Shown here: positions 1 through 8,125 of the stretch, piece by piece
Numbering within the stretch: position 1 is the first letter of the stretch
How the letters are laid out: every line of letters starts with the position of its first letter
Translations under genes and position numbers: made by a program
Assembly: GCA_002368795.1 (NCBI GenBank)
Contig: DFFG01000064.1
Coordinates: 47,886-86,636, forward strand
Direction: 5' to 3'
From: Eubacterium sp. UBA3782
GTDB taxonomy: Bacteria; Bacillota; Clostridia; Lachnospirales; Lachnospiraceae
Length of the DNA stretch: 38,751 bases
The notes under the pieces: generated by a model
Databases searched by the model: none
Told to the model about the DNA's origin: nothing
What the model saw: only the letters and a program-made list of their open reading frames with translations

Positions 1-1253
1 ACCTCGATCAGGCCGATGTTCTCTTTTTTGATGTGATGATATTTTGCATGCGGATGGTACACGCCCAGCGGATGCTCTTCGGTCGTGATGTTGTTTCTGA
101 GGACCAGATCCAGCTCAAATCTGCTGCCGCGCTTTCTGGCGATCGGTGTGATCGTGTTGTGGGGTGTTCCCTCCGTCTCGGCGTAGATAAAGGCCGCCTC
201 ATCGGTATAGCCCCTCCATGCCTCGAGGATATGATCCGCAAGAGCGATGATCCTGTCCGGATCCTCGGCAGACAGCCGGATACAGGACATGGGCCAGCGG
301 ACGACGCCTGCATCCACATCGGCAAACCCTTCCACCGTAAAGCTCCGCTCGATGGGTGCCTTTGCCATGGCAAAATCGTAATGGCCGCCCTGGAAATGAT
401 CGTGGCTCAGGATCGAACCGCCGACGATCGGAAGGTCCGCGTTCGAGCCGACGAAATAATGCGGAAACAGCTTGACGAAGTCAAAGAGCTTGCAGAAGGT
501 CCCGTGCTCGATCTTCATCGGGATGTGCTTTGAGTTGAACACGATGCAGTGCTCATTATAATACACGTACGGGGAATACTGGAAAAACCAGGGGGAATCC
601 TGGATCGTAACCGGAATGATCCGGTGGTTTTCCCTGGCCGGATGATTCATGCGGCCTGCGTATCCCTCATTCTCCCGGCAGAGCTGACATTTGGGATAGC
701 CGCTCTGAACAGCATTGCGCGCTGCAGCGATCGCCTTGGGATCTTTTTCAGGCTTGGACAGATTGATGGTGATATCCAGCTCGCCATAATCCGTAGCCGT
801 CTTCCATTTCATATCTCTTGCGATGCGGTACCGGCGGATATAGTCCGTGTTTCTGGAATAGGTATAATACCAGTCGGTAGCTGCCTGCGGGCTTTCCTGA
901 TATTTCTCCCGGAACATACGGATGATCTCGGAGGGTCTTGCCATGAGGTCACCCATCAGTCTGGTATCAAACAGATCCCTTGCCACGACCGAATCGCCTT
1001 CCGTCAGCCCTTCCGATACAGCATAATCCAAGATTTCTGCAAGGAGCGCTTCCAGTGCACTTCCCTTATCGATCACCTCCGGGGTGAATTCTGCGGCTGC
1101 CGCCAGGACATCCGCTTCTGTCCCTTCAAAATCGTCCAGCTTCAGATCCATCAGCAGCTGATTCACCGTATAGACCACATCCTCTGCGGGGACAAGTCCT
1201 GCGGCAACGCCATAGCCTGCCAGACGCACGATATTTTTCTCGATCTGCTTCAT
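1..1253 (-). CDS. galT: Galactose-1-phosphate uridylyltransferase, class II (3' part lost at window edge)
   Basis: This gene exchanges UMP between UDP-glucose and galactose-1-phosphate in the cytosolic Leloir pathway. It starts at the ATG at 1253, with AGGAG about 11 bases upstream, and stays open to base 1. About 417 codons are visible, whereas class II enzymes run to roughly 500 residues, so the C-terminus lies outside the window. Visible motifs are GGSILSHDHFQGGHY, then HPLGVYHPHAKYHHIKKENI and GLIEV, which are the histidine-rich nucleotidyl-transfer motifs of the Firmicutes class II family (not the class I HPHGQ form). It lies 83 bp after galK on the same strand and is the last visible gene of the galactoside operon. 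Family assignment is secure. Confidence 0.95.
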   Translation of the reverse strand, partial: MKQIEKNIVRLAGYGVAAGLVPAEDVVYTVNQLLMDLKLDDFEGTEADVLAAAAEFTPEVIDKGSALEALLAEILDYAVSEGLTEGDSVVARDLFDTRLMGDLMARPSEIIRMFREKYQESPQAATDWYYTYSRNTDYIRRYRIARDMKWKTATDYGELDITINLSKPEKDPKAIAAARNAVQSGYPKCQLCRENEGYAGRMNHPARENHRIIPVTIQDSPWFFQYSPYVYYNEHCIVFNSKHIPMKIEHGTFCKLFDFVKLFPHYFVGSNADLPIVGGSILSHDHFQGGHYDFAMAKAPIERSFTVEGFADVDAGVVRWPMSCIRLSAEDPDRIIALADHILEAWRGYTDEAAFIYAETEGTPHNTITPIARKRGSRFELDLVLRNNITTEEHPLGVYHPHAKYHHIKKENIGLIE

Positions 1254-1336
1254 CCTCTGCTCTCCTTCTGTTTTTTATGTCACGCAAGTATGCTTATGGC
1301 CTGCGCCCCATATACGGCGTCAGACCAGGATTTCTC

Positions 1337-2530
1337 TTACAGTCTGCAGGGACCGTTGCCGATCTCTACGATATAGAAATCCGCTGCATATCCGATCTTC
1401 TTTTTGTATGCCGCACCGACTTTGGCAATGAAGGTATCGATAGCTTCATCCTTTACGATAGACACTGTGCAGCCGCCAAAGCCGCCGCCGGTCATACGGG
1501 AACCGATGCAGCCGTCGATCTTCCAGGCTTCCTCGGCCAGAGTATCCAGCTCGATGCCTGTCACCTCAAAGTCCTGGCTGATGGAGATATGCGCTTCCTT
1601 CATCAGCTCGCCGAAGCGCTCCACGTTGCCTGCCTTAAGCACCCGGACCGCTTCGATGGTCCGCTGGTTCTCATAGACGGCATGCTTTGCGCGTTTGCGG
1701 CAGATCGGATCCTGGATGGCATCCTTGTACTTCTCAAACTGCTCTTCCGTGAGATCGCCCAGTGTATCGATATCAACCACACGCTGCAGGTCGCGGAGAG
1801 CCGTCTCGCACTCATCCCTGCGGCTGTTATAGCCGGAATCGGTCAGCTTATGCTTCTTATTTGTGTTGGCAATGACCAGCTTTGCCCCGTCCAGCACGAT
1901 GGGCACGTACTCATATTTGAGCGTTGCGGTATCCAGGAAAATGGCATTGTCTTTCTTGCCCATGGCAGAGGCAAACTGATCCATGATTCCGCAGTTCATG
2001 CCGTTGTAATTGTTTTCCGAATCCTGGCCGATCAGCGCAAGGCCGACATTGTCCACGTCAAAGCCGTAAATATCCCGGAGCATATATCCGGTCAGCACCT
2101 CCAGCGCAGCGGAGGAGGACAGGCCGGAACCGTTGGGAATGTCGCCGTAGATCACCATATCGAAGCCGGTTTCGATGGCAAACCCTCTTTTGATGAAGGT
2201 GTAGACCACGCCCTTCGGATAATTGGTCCAACCGAAGGAATCATCGGGAACCAGCTCATCGAGAGAGGTCTCTACGATACCCAGGCGGGTCAGATTCATG
2301 GAATAAAAGCGGAGCTTCCTATCCTGTCTGGGACGGGCTGCCGCATAGATGCCGATGGTAAGTGCACAGGGGAATACATGGCCGCCATTGTAGTCTGTGT
2401 GCTCGCCGATCAGATTGACGCGGCCTGGCGCAAAATAGACTCTGGTGTCCGGAAATGAACCGAACTTTTCCTCAAATCCTTTCAGAACGGCAGTTTTCAT
2501 CTCCTGCCTGACAGCAGCAGTATCCTTCAT
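1337..2530 (-). CDS. galK: Galactokinase
   Basis: This enzyme phosphorylates galactose to galactose-1-phosphate with ATP, the first Leloir step, and supplies the substrate of the galT product downstream. The 397-residue protein has all three GHMP-kinase motifs: GRVNLIGEHTDYNGG near residue 36, PNGSGLSSSAA near 132 (the ATP loop), and RMTGGGFGGC near the C-terminus. Upstream in-frame codons exist to 2569, but the ATG at 2530 is chosen because GGGAGGG lies about 8 bases before it. Length is normal for the family. It follows the alpha-galactosidase by about 158 bp, so a weak internal promoter is possible, but no terminator is seen between them. Confidence 0.97.
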   Translation of the reverse strand: MKDTAAVRQEMKTAVLKGFEEKFGSFPDTRVYFAPGRVNLIGEHTDYNGGHVFPCALTIGIYAAARPRQDRKLRFYSMNLTRLGIVETSLDELVPDDSFGWTNYPKGVVYTFIKRGFAIETGFDMVIYGDIPNGSGLSSSAALEVLTGYMLRDIYGFDVDNVGLALIGQDSENNYNGMNCGIMDQFASAMGKKDNAIFLDTATLKYEYVPIVLDGAKLVIANTNKKHKLTDSGYNSRRDECETALRDLQRVVDIDTLGDLTEEQFEKYKDAIQDPICRKRAKHAVYENQRTIEAVRVLKAGNVERFGELMKEAHISISQDFEVTGIELDTLAEEAWKIDGCIGSRMTGGGFGGCTVSIVKDEAIDTFIAKVGAAYKKKIGYAADFYIVEIGNGPCRL

Positions 2531-2688
2531 CTTATAATCCCTCCCGGTCAGATACAGATACAGGGGCACGGCACTGCACGTTCCCCTGATCCATTATTTC
2601 AAAATTCAATTTATTATACTAACAGAATTCCGAGATTGCAATTACAGTTTGTCCGCAAAATATGGCCTTTTGCGACAAGATGCTGTCT

Positions 2689-5079
2689 TTATGTCTCATC
2701 CGTCTCAGAAACCGCCTCGAAAAAGTACATCCTGGAGGAAAAGTCCTGGAAATAGCGGGTATGCTCATTGTATCCGGTCCCGCCATAGGCCTGTGCCAGC
2801 TTGATCCCGGCGCGCATGATCACGCTTCCGGAGACAGTGAACTCTTCCCTTTCTCCTGGCATCGTCACGAACCGGCTGAGCAGATAGTGCAGCTGGGAAT
2901 CCTGCTTTACATGGATCGGCGCCGCCGTGTTGATCAGATCCCCAAAGTTTCGGATATTTCTTCTCTGCTCCTCGTTGTACATGTGGTAGACCCGGTCCGG
3001 ATCCAGGCCCTTGGCCCGGAACTGCTCGAAGGGTGAATTGGGATCTGCCATCTGCTGAAACAGCAATCCAACGGCCTTTGTTTTATCCGGAGAGACACAG
3101 GTCCACTCATGGATATTTTCCTTTCTTCCCCGGTAGAAGCTGCCAAACTGCAGGACCTCTCGCCACTGTTTGTAGGTCGCGATCTGCTTTTTGATCGTTT
3201 CCAGCTCCTTCCGGCTCAGATCGGCAAGATTCAGCTCATAGCCGCAGACACCAAAGGCTGCCACGTTGAACCGGGTATCCATGGGTGTCTCACGCAGTGT
3301 CTGATGATTCGGGCAGGAGGATACATGGGCTGCCACGCAGGACATCGGATATCCATAGCTGTACCCCTCCTGGATGGTGACCCTCTGGCAGGCATCGGTA
3401 TCATCGCTGGCCCAGATCTGCGGAAAATAGCAAAGAATGCCGAGGTCAAACCGGTTGCCGCCGGCTGCGCAGCCCTCAAAGAGGATGTGCGGGAATTTTT
3501 CCGTCAGCGTCTTCATGATCCTGTACAGGCCAATGATGTACCGGTGGGCCGTCTCGCCCTGCCGCTCGGCGGGCAGATACTGAGAATAGACGTCCGACAT
3601 GATCCGGTTCATATCCCATTTGACATATGCGATGGGGGCAGAGGAAAATACCCGCTCCATCTCGGCGATGATATAGTCCGCCACGGCCGGATTTGCCAGA
3701 TCCAGGATCCGCTGGTTTCTGCCTTCCGAATGCGGTTTCCCGGGGATCTCCATGCTCCAGTCCGGATGGGCCCGGTACAGATCACTGTTGACATTGACCA
3801 TTTCCGGTTCGACCCAGATTCCAAAATCCATGCCCAGGTCGTTGATCTTCCTGCAGATGCCGGCAAGGCCGCCGGGCAGCTTTTTCCGGTTTTCGGTCCA
3901 GTCTCCCAGGGAACGGTCATCGGAGTCCCGCTCGCCAAACCATCCGTCGTCCATGACAAACAGCTCGATGCCGGCTTCCTTTCCGGCCTTTGCCAGACGG
4001 AGCAGCTTTGCCTCGTCAAATTTAAAGTAGGCTGCCTCCCAGCTGTTCAGCAGGACCGGGCGCACCTTCTTCTTCCACTCGCCCCGGACGATATGTTCCC
4101 GGACAAAGCTGTGCATGCGGCTGCTGAGCTGGGCAAAGCCCTTGCCAAAAAAGGTCATGACCGCTTCGGGTGCCTCGAAATCCTCGCCCGGCTCCATAAG
4201 GAAACAGAAGGAACGGGGATTGATGCCCACAAGCACCCTGGTCTTCCCGAAGGCGTTCACCTCGACGGATTCATAGTGATTGCCGCTGTAGATGAGGTTG
4301 AAGCCATAGCCGATGCCGCTGCGTTCCCCCGTGTCTTTCCTGTGGACAATGATGAATGGATTGCTGCGGTTGGAAGAGCTTCCGGTATAGGAGGAATTCT
4401 CAAACTTTCCGCTTTTTACCCGGATCGACCGCTGGTTCATCTCCCTTGCCCAGGCTCCGCTGAAGGTCGTGACGACGGCGTTATCCTCTTCGAAGTCCAG
4501 CTGTGCACTCATCAGCCGGTGCAGGCGGACCGTTTCTTTTGACGTGTTGACAAGACGGCTGCTCCTGCAGATCACATCGCAGTCTTCGTACACATAGTAA
4601 TGCAGCTCCAGCGTCAGGTCATAGGATCTGTCCTTTAAGAAAACGCAGAGATGTCCGCATCTTCCGTCCTCGCTGACAGAGCCCGGCAGCGTCCGGTATG
4701 CAGGCTTTGTATCGGAGATCTCCGCATGATCAAAAACGAAATCCGAGGTAATGCTGCCGTCGGCATGCTCGATCTCCACGAAGGGCTCCCGGATGTCGCC
4801 CTTGCCCAGGCCCGACATCTCCATGCGCATGTCCTCCAGCGTCACATTCAGGTGCTCCCTGTCATAGGAGATCATGTTGCCTGCGGAAAACACCCGCTTT
4901 TCGGTCATCGCCTCTGCATCGGCCAAAAGCCTGGCATCCCCGACCTTGGCAAGGTCATACAGATCGCCGCCGTAATAGAGATGTTCCAGCTGTCCCGTCT
5001 CCGTCACGCGGAATATATATGTGGTTCCGGGCGTCCCGAGAAAGAACACGGGACGCTCGTCATTGATCATCCGGATCAT
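2689..5079 (-). CDS. Alpha-galactosidase, glycoside hydrolase family 36
   Basis: This enzyme removes terminal alpha-galactose from substrates such as melibiose or raffinose-type sugars. The 796-residue protein has an N-terminal beta-sandwich region (to about 330) and a catalytic barrel. Visible motifs are LFVMDDGWFGERD near 374, the nucleophile Asp in VKWDMNR near 489, and the acid/base Asp in WASDDTDA near 559. No signal peptide is visible, so it should be cytosolic and act on imported sugars. The ATG at 5079 lies 3 bases after the transporter stop, and its AGAGGGG ribosome site overlaps the transporter's last codons, so translation is probably coupled. A second ATG three codons downstream (MINDER) is possible. 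Family symbols in use include aga and rafA; none is assigned here. Confidence 0.95.
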   Translation of the reverse strand: MIRMINDERPVFFLGTPGTTYIFRVTETGQLEHLYYGGDLYDLAKVGDARLLADAEAMTEKRVFSAGNMISYDREHLNVTLEDMRMEMSGLGKGDIREPFVEIEHADGSITSDFVFDHAEISDTKPAYRTLPGSVSEDGRCGHLCVFLKDRSYDLTLELHYYVYEDCDVICRSSRLVNTSKETVRLHRLMSAQLDFEEDNAVVTTFSGAWAREMNQRSIRVKSGKFENSSYTGSSSNRSNPFIIVHRKDTGERSGIGYGFNLIYSGNHYESVEVNAFGKTRVLVGINPRSFCFLMEPGEDFEAPEAVMTFFGKGFAQLSSRMHSFVREHIVRGEWKKKVRPVLLNSWEAAYFKFDEAKLLRLAKAGKEAGIELFVMDDGWFGERDSDDRSLGDWTENRKKLPGGLAGICRKINDLGMDFGIWVEPEMVNVNSDLYRAHPDWSMEIPGKPHSEGRNQRILDLANPAVADYIIAEMERVFSSAPIAYVKWDMNRIMSDVYSQYLPAERQGETAHRYIIGLYRIMKTLTEKFPHILFEGCAAGGNRFDLGILCYFPQIWASDDTDACQRVTIQEGYSYGYPMSCVAAHVSSCPNHQTLRETPMDTRFNVAAFGVCGYELNLADLSRKELETIKKQIATYKQWREVLQFGSFYRGRKENIHEWTCVSPDKTKAVGLLFQQMADPNSPFEQFRAKGLDPDRVYHMYNEEQRRNIRNFGDLINTAAPIHVKQDSQLHYLLSRFVTMPGEREEFTVSGSVIMRAGIKLAQAYGGTGYNEHTRYFQDFSSRMYFFEAVSETDET

Positions 5080-5082
5080 GGT

Positions 5083-6516
5083 TTATCCCCTCTTGGCTTT
5101 CACCTGTGCAGCAATCTCCTCGACCTTCTCATCTGTAAGGATGTATTTTTTCCTGAACCAGAGCAGTGCGACAAACAGGCCGGCGATCGGAACCAGCGCC
5201 ATTGTCATGCGCAGGCCGATCTTGGCACTCTGCGCCACGTTGGCGGAAAAATCAACGACCTGCTCTGCTGCAGTTGTGGAATCGCTGTTCAGATTGAAGA
5301 TCTGCAGACTCAGGGACGCGATGAAGGCTGCTACGCCGGAAGCCAGCTTGACCACAAAGGTCTGCATGGAGAAGATGACGCTCTCATCTCTTCTGTTGTT
5401 CTTCAGCTCGCCATAATCAACGGTATTGGCCAGGAATACGGTCGTCAGGACCGACAGCATGCCGTTGGCGGCAAAGATCAGGAAGCCGGGAATGAACAGA
5501 GCAAAGACACTGTTCATGTTGGTGAAGGCAAGGAAAAGCAGAGAAGCATATCCCAGGATCGCCATGCCAAGGCTGATATAGAAGATCCGGATGCTGTTGA
5601 ACCACTTTCTGAGAACCGGATAAAACAGCATCATGGACAGAATCTGGATCGCGCCGCCAAAGGTATTGAACAGTGTATAGCTGTTGTACCAGCCGGTACC
5701 GCCAAAATCGTACTTAAAGAAATAGATGACAAGGTTGGAAGTAATGTAGATCGAGCAGTTGATCAGAACGATAACAATGACGACCGTCATGGTCTGGTCA
5801 TTCTGGACCAGTGCCTTAAACATCTGACCGACCGATGCGGTCTGCATGTCCGCCGTGGATTTCTCCTTAATGTTCACACAGGTCAGTGTAATGAACACGA
5901 TAAACAGTGCAGCGACGATATAGGTGAAATACTGGAAGCCGACCCGCTCAATGGTCTGTGCGGATGCGGAAGCACCGGCAAAGGTTTTGCCAAGTGCCTG
6001 TACGGCGATCATGGTCACGATGGTCACGATGGCCGAGCCGACGCCTGCGCAGGATCTTGCCAGCGTCGTCAGGCCTTCTCTCTCTCTTCCGCCCTCGGTA
6101 AAGGCAGGGATCATGGACCAGTAGGGGATATCCATCATGGTATAGGTAACGCCCCAGAGGATATAGGTGATGGCCGCATAGGCGGTGATGCCGGCCGGCG
6201 ACAGGGTCGGCGGCGCACTAAACATAGCGATCAGCACGACGGCATTGGTCAGGGTACCGATCATCAGCCAGGGACGGAATTTGCCCCAGCGTGTTTTTGT
6301 CTTTGCCACGATCACGCCCATGATCGGGTCATTGAATGCGTCAAATACACGCGCGCCCAGAAGGATAATGCCCATGGCGACCGCGCTGACGCCCAGGATG
6401 TCCTGGAAATAATAGAGTACATAGCTGGCGGACAGCATGTAGACCATGTCCTTGCCGACCGCGCCCAGTCCATAGGATATCTTGGATTTTCCGGATAATG
6501 CCTGTTTGTTTTCCAT
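5083..6516 (-). CDS. GPH-family sugar:cation symporter
   Basis: This is a polytopic membrane protein of the glycoside-pentoside-hexuronide:cation symporter family (the MelB/LacS type within the major facilitator superfamily). It probably imports the galactosides hydrolysed by its neighbours. The 477-residue protein begins with a cytoplasmic SKISYGLGAVGKDM segment. It then has the family signature DAFNDPIMGVIVAKTKTRWG with FRPWLM near residues 60-85, and about twelve hydrophobic segments. There is no EIIA-like C-terminal domain, unlike LacS. The ATG at 6516 is preferred over one 12 codons upstream because GGAGGA sits 5-6 bases before it. Its 3' end overlaps the ribosome site of the alpha-galactosidase. 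The substrate is inferred only from context. Confidence 0.92.
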   Translation of the reverse strand: MENKQALSGKSKISYGLGAVGKDMVYMLSASYVLYYFQDILGVSAVAMGIILLGARVFDAFNDPIMGVIVAKTKTRWGKFRPWLMIGTLTNAVVLIAMFSAPPTLSPAGITAYAAITYILWGVTYTMMDIPYWSMIPAFTEGGREREGLTTLARSCAGVGSAIVTIVTMIAVQALGKTFAGASASAQTIERVGFQYFTYIVAALFIVFITLTCVNIKEKSTADMQTASVGQMFKALVQNDQTMTVVIVIVLINCSIYITSNLVIYFFKYDFGGTGWYNSYTLFNTFGGAIQILSMMLFYPVLRKWFNSIRIFYISLGMAILGYASLLFLAFTNMNSVFALFIPGFLIFAANGMLSVLTTVFLANTVDYGELKNNRRDESVIFSMQTFVVKLASGVAAFIASLSLQIFNLNSDSTTAAEQVVDFSANVAQSAKIGLRMTMALVPIAGLFVALLWFRKKYILTDEKVEEIAAQVKAKRG

Positions 6517-6617
6517 TGCTTCCTCCATCAGATTCAGATCGTATTGCCGCAAGCGGCTCTTAAATTATTCGGTTCGTTTTGCTTTGTTCTGTATGATCCG
6601 GGCTCCGGATCTTTAGG

Positions 6618-8096
6618 TTATCTGCTGCTGTCCTTTTCCTTCAGCTCCATCGCTTTTTCGACAGTCTTGTAGGCTCCGTCATAGATGCCCATCTGCTTGT
6701 TGCGGATGATATTGCCGCACATTTCCTCCAGGAAGGCCGCATCGTTCATAAACAGGTCGACCATCTGCAGGGTATGCGGAATGTCCCGGCACTCCAGTGT
6801 TCCGTCGCCGATCTCCGCGGAATGGATGGCTCCCCACTGCTCGTGACCGCCGATCCTGCGGATGAACAGCTTTGGCACCGGATAGAAGGCCAGCTCACTG
6901 GGCTTGGTCACCAGCACATCGCAGCTTCGCATCAGAAGGTTTGTGCAGTAGACGGCTTCGAAAATATTTTCATGCCAGAACGCATGGACGCCTTCCACAT
7001 CTTCTGTCAGGGCGGCATCCGTAAAGGCCAGTGTATCTTTCCAATTGCCCATGTGCTCTTTTGACACCGCGCCAAGGCCCGGAACTTCCTTCTTCAGCTC
7101 GTCCCATACGTTCCGGTAGTCGCCGACATTGACGTACAGCGCGGCCTTCTTTCTCTGGATCGCGGGCAGAAGGTGGCGGATAACAGCCGCAAAGATCTCC
7201 TTCTGGGCGCCTGCTCCTCCGATGGTCAGGAGGAAGCGGATCGGCTTTCCATCTTTTTTTCTGGCGATCCTGGCTGCGCAGTCCGCTTCGATTCCCCGGA
7301 CCAGCTCATCATCCACGTAGTGGCCGGTATAGATCAGGCTGTCCGCCGGCATGGGATTCAGGACCTTGCTGCCGTCCATCCCGTTCAGGATCCGGTATCC
7401 CTGGTACGCATAGTGGCACTGCACGGTATGAACGGCACCCTCTGCCAGATGGAGTGCCATCGGCCAGTTGTCGGGGACCGCGTTGACCACATACTTCATC
7501 CCGGCATGCAGGGCTGCCTGTGCCGGCCACACATGGGTGCCGATCACCGGGATCTCCTTTGGCACGTTCCGGAATACCGGTGCCATCAGCTCTGCATTCT
7601 TCTGGTCGGAAGCATTGTAGCTGAGCTTGCGGAAGCCCTCATAATTCATCGGCTCCCAGACGGTCTTGTTGAACACCTTGCTCTTCTGTGAGATCCGGGA
7701 TCCCAGGGAATACAGGTCGTTCTGGGCGCTGATGACCTTTGTGCAGGTCGTCTGGCTGTAGGAATTCAGGTCCATCCAGTAGGGCTTGTACCCCATCGCA
7801 TGGGCTGCAGAGGCAATGGCCATGGAGATGCGGTAATGGCCAAATCCCATCCGGATATTTCCAACGATAAGGCCCTTTTCCTGGTCAAATTCCTGATCGC
7901 CCTCACCCTCCTGAAGCAGGACATCCGATACACCAAGGATGTCGCCGATCACGGAATTCTTCCGCAGGATCGCGGGGTAGGATACCTCGGAATCATCTCC
8001 GAACCGGCGGATGTACCCCTCCTTTGAGCGGATTGCATTGTTCTGATCCTTTTTGGGGATCGGATTGCCGAAGATTACTGCTGATCTGTCTGTCAT
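6618..8096 (-). CDS. MurG/MGDG-synthase-like protein of unknown function in the galactoside operon
   Basis: The 492-residue protein lies between a beta-galactosidase (29 bp) and a sugar transporter (about 100 bp), so it is almost certainly co-transcribed with galactoside-use genes. Near residues 79-92 it has GNIRMGFGHYRISMA, resembling the glycine-rich N-terminal loop of GT-B glycosyltransferases related to MGDG synthase and MurG (G-x-G-H). Further on are FLLTIGGAGAQKEI near 290, like the start of a second Rossmann lobe, and LVTKPSELAFYPVP near 400, resembling the nucleotide-sugar-binding GG/SE region. No signal peptide or membrane segment is evident. I do not recognise a characterised family. 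A glycosyltransferase, or a phosphorylase-like enzyme acting on a galactoside or lipid, are both possible; this is inference from fold-like motifs. Confidence 0.6.
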   Translation of the reverse strand: MTDRSAVIFGNPIPKKDQNNAIRSKEGYIRRFGDDSEVSYPAILRKNSVIGDILGVSDVLLQEGEGDQEFDQEKGLIVGNIRMGFGHYRISMAIASAAHAMGYKPYWMDLNSYSQTTCTKVISAQNDLYSLGSRISQKSKVFNKTVWEPMNYEGFRKLSYNASDQKNAELMAPVFRNVPKEIPVIGTHVWPAQAALHAGMKYVVNAVPDNWPMALHLAEGAVHTVQCHYAYQGYRILNGMDGSKVLNPMPADSLIYTGHYVDDELVRGIEADCAARIARKKDGKPIRFLLTIGGAGAQKEIFAAVIRHLLPAIQRKKAALYVNVGDYRNVWDELKKEVPGLGAVSKEHMGNWKDTLAFTDAALTEDVEGVHAFWHENIFEAVYCTNLLMRSCDVLVTKPSELAFYPVPKLFIRRIGGHEQWGAIHSAEIGDGTLECRDIPHTLQMVDLFMNDAAFLEEMCGNIIRNKQMGIYDGAYKTVEKAMELKEKDSSR

Positions 8097-8125
8097 ATCT
8101 GCTCTTCTCTCCTTCTGTATGTGTT

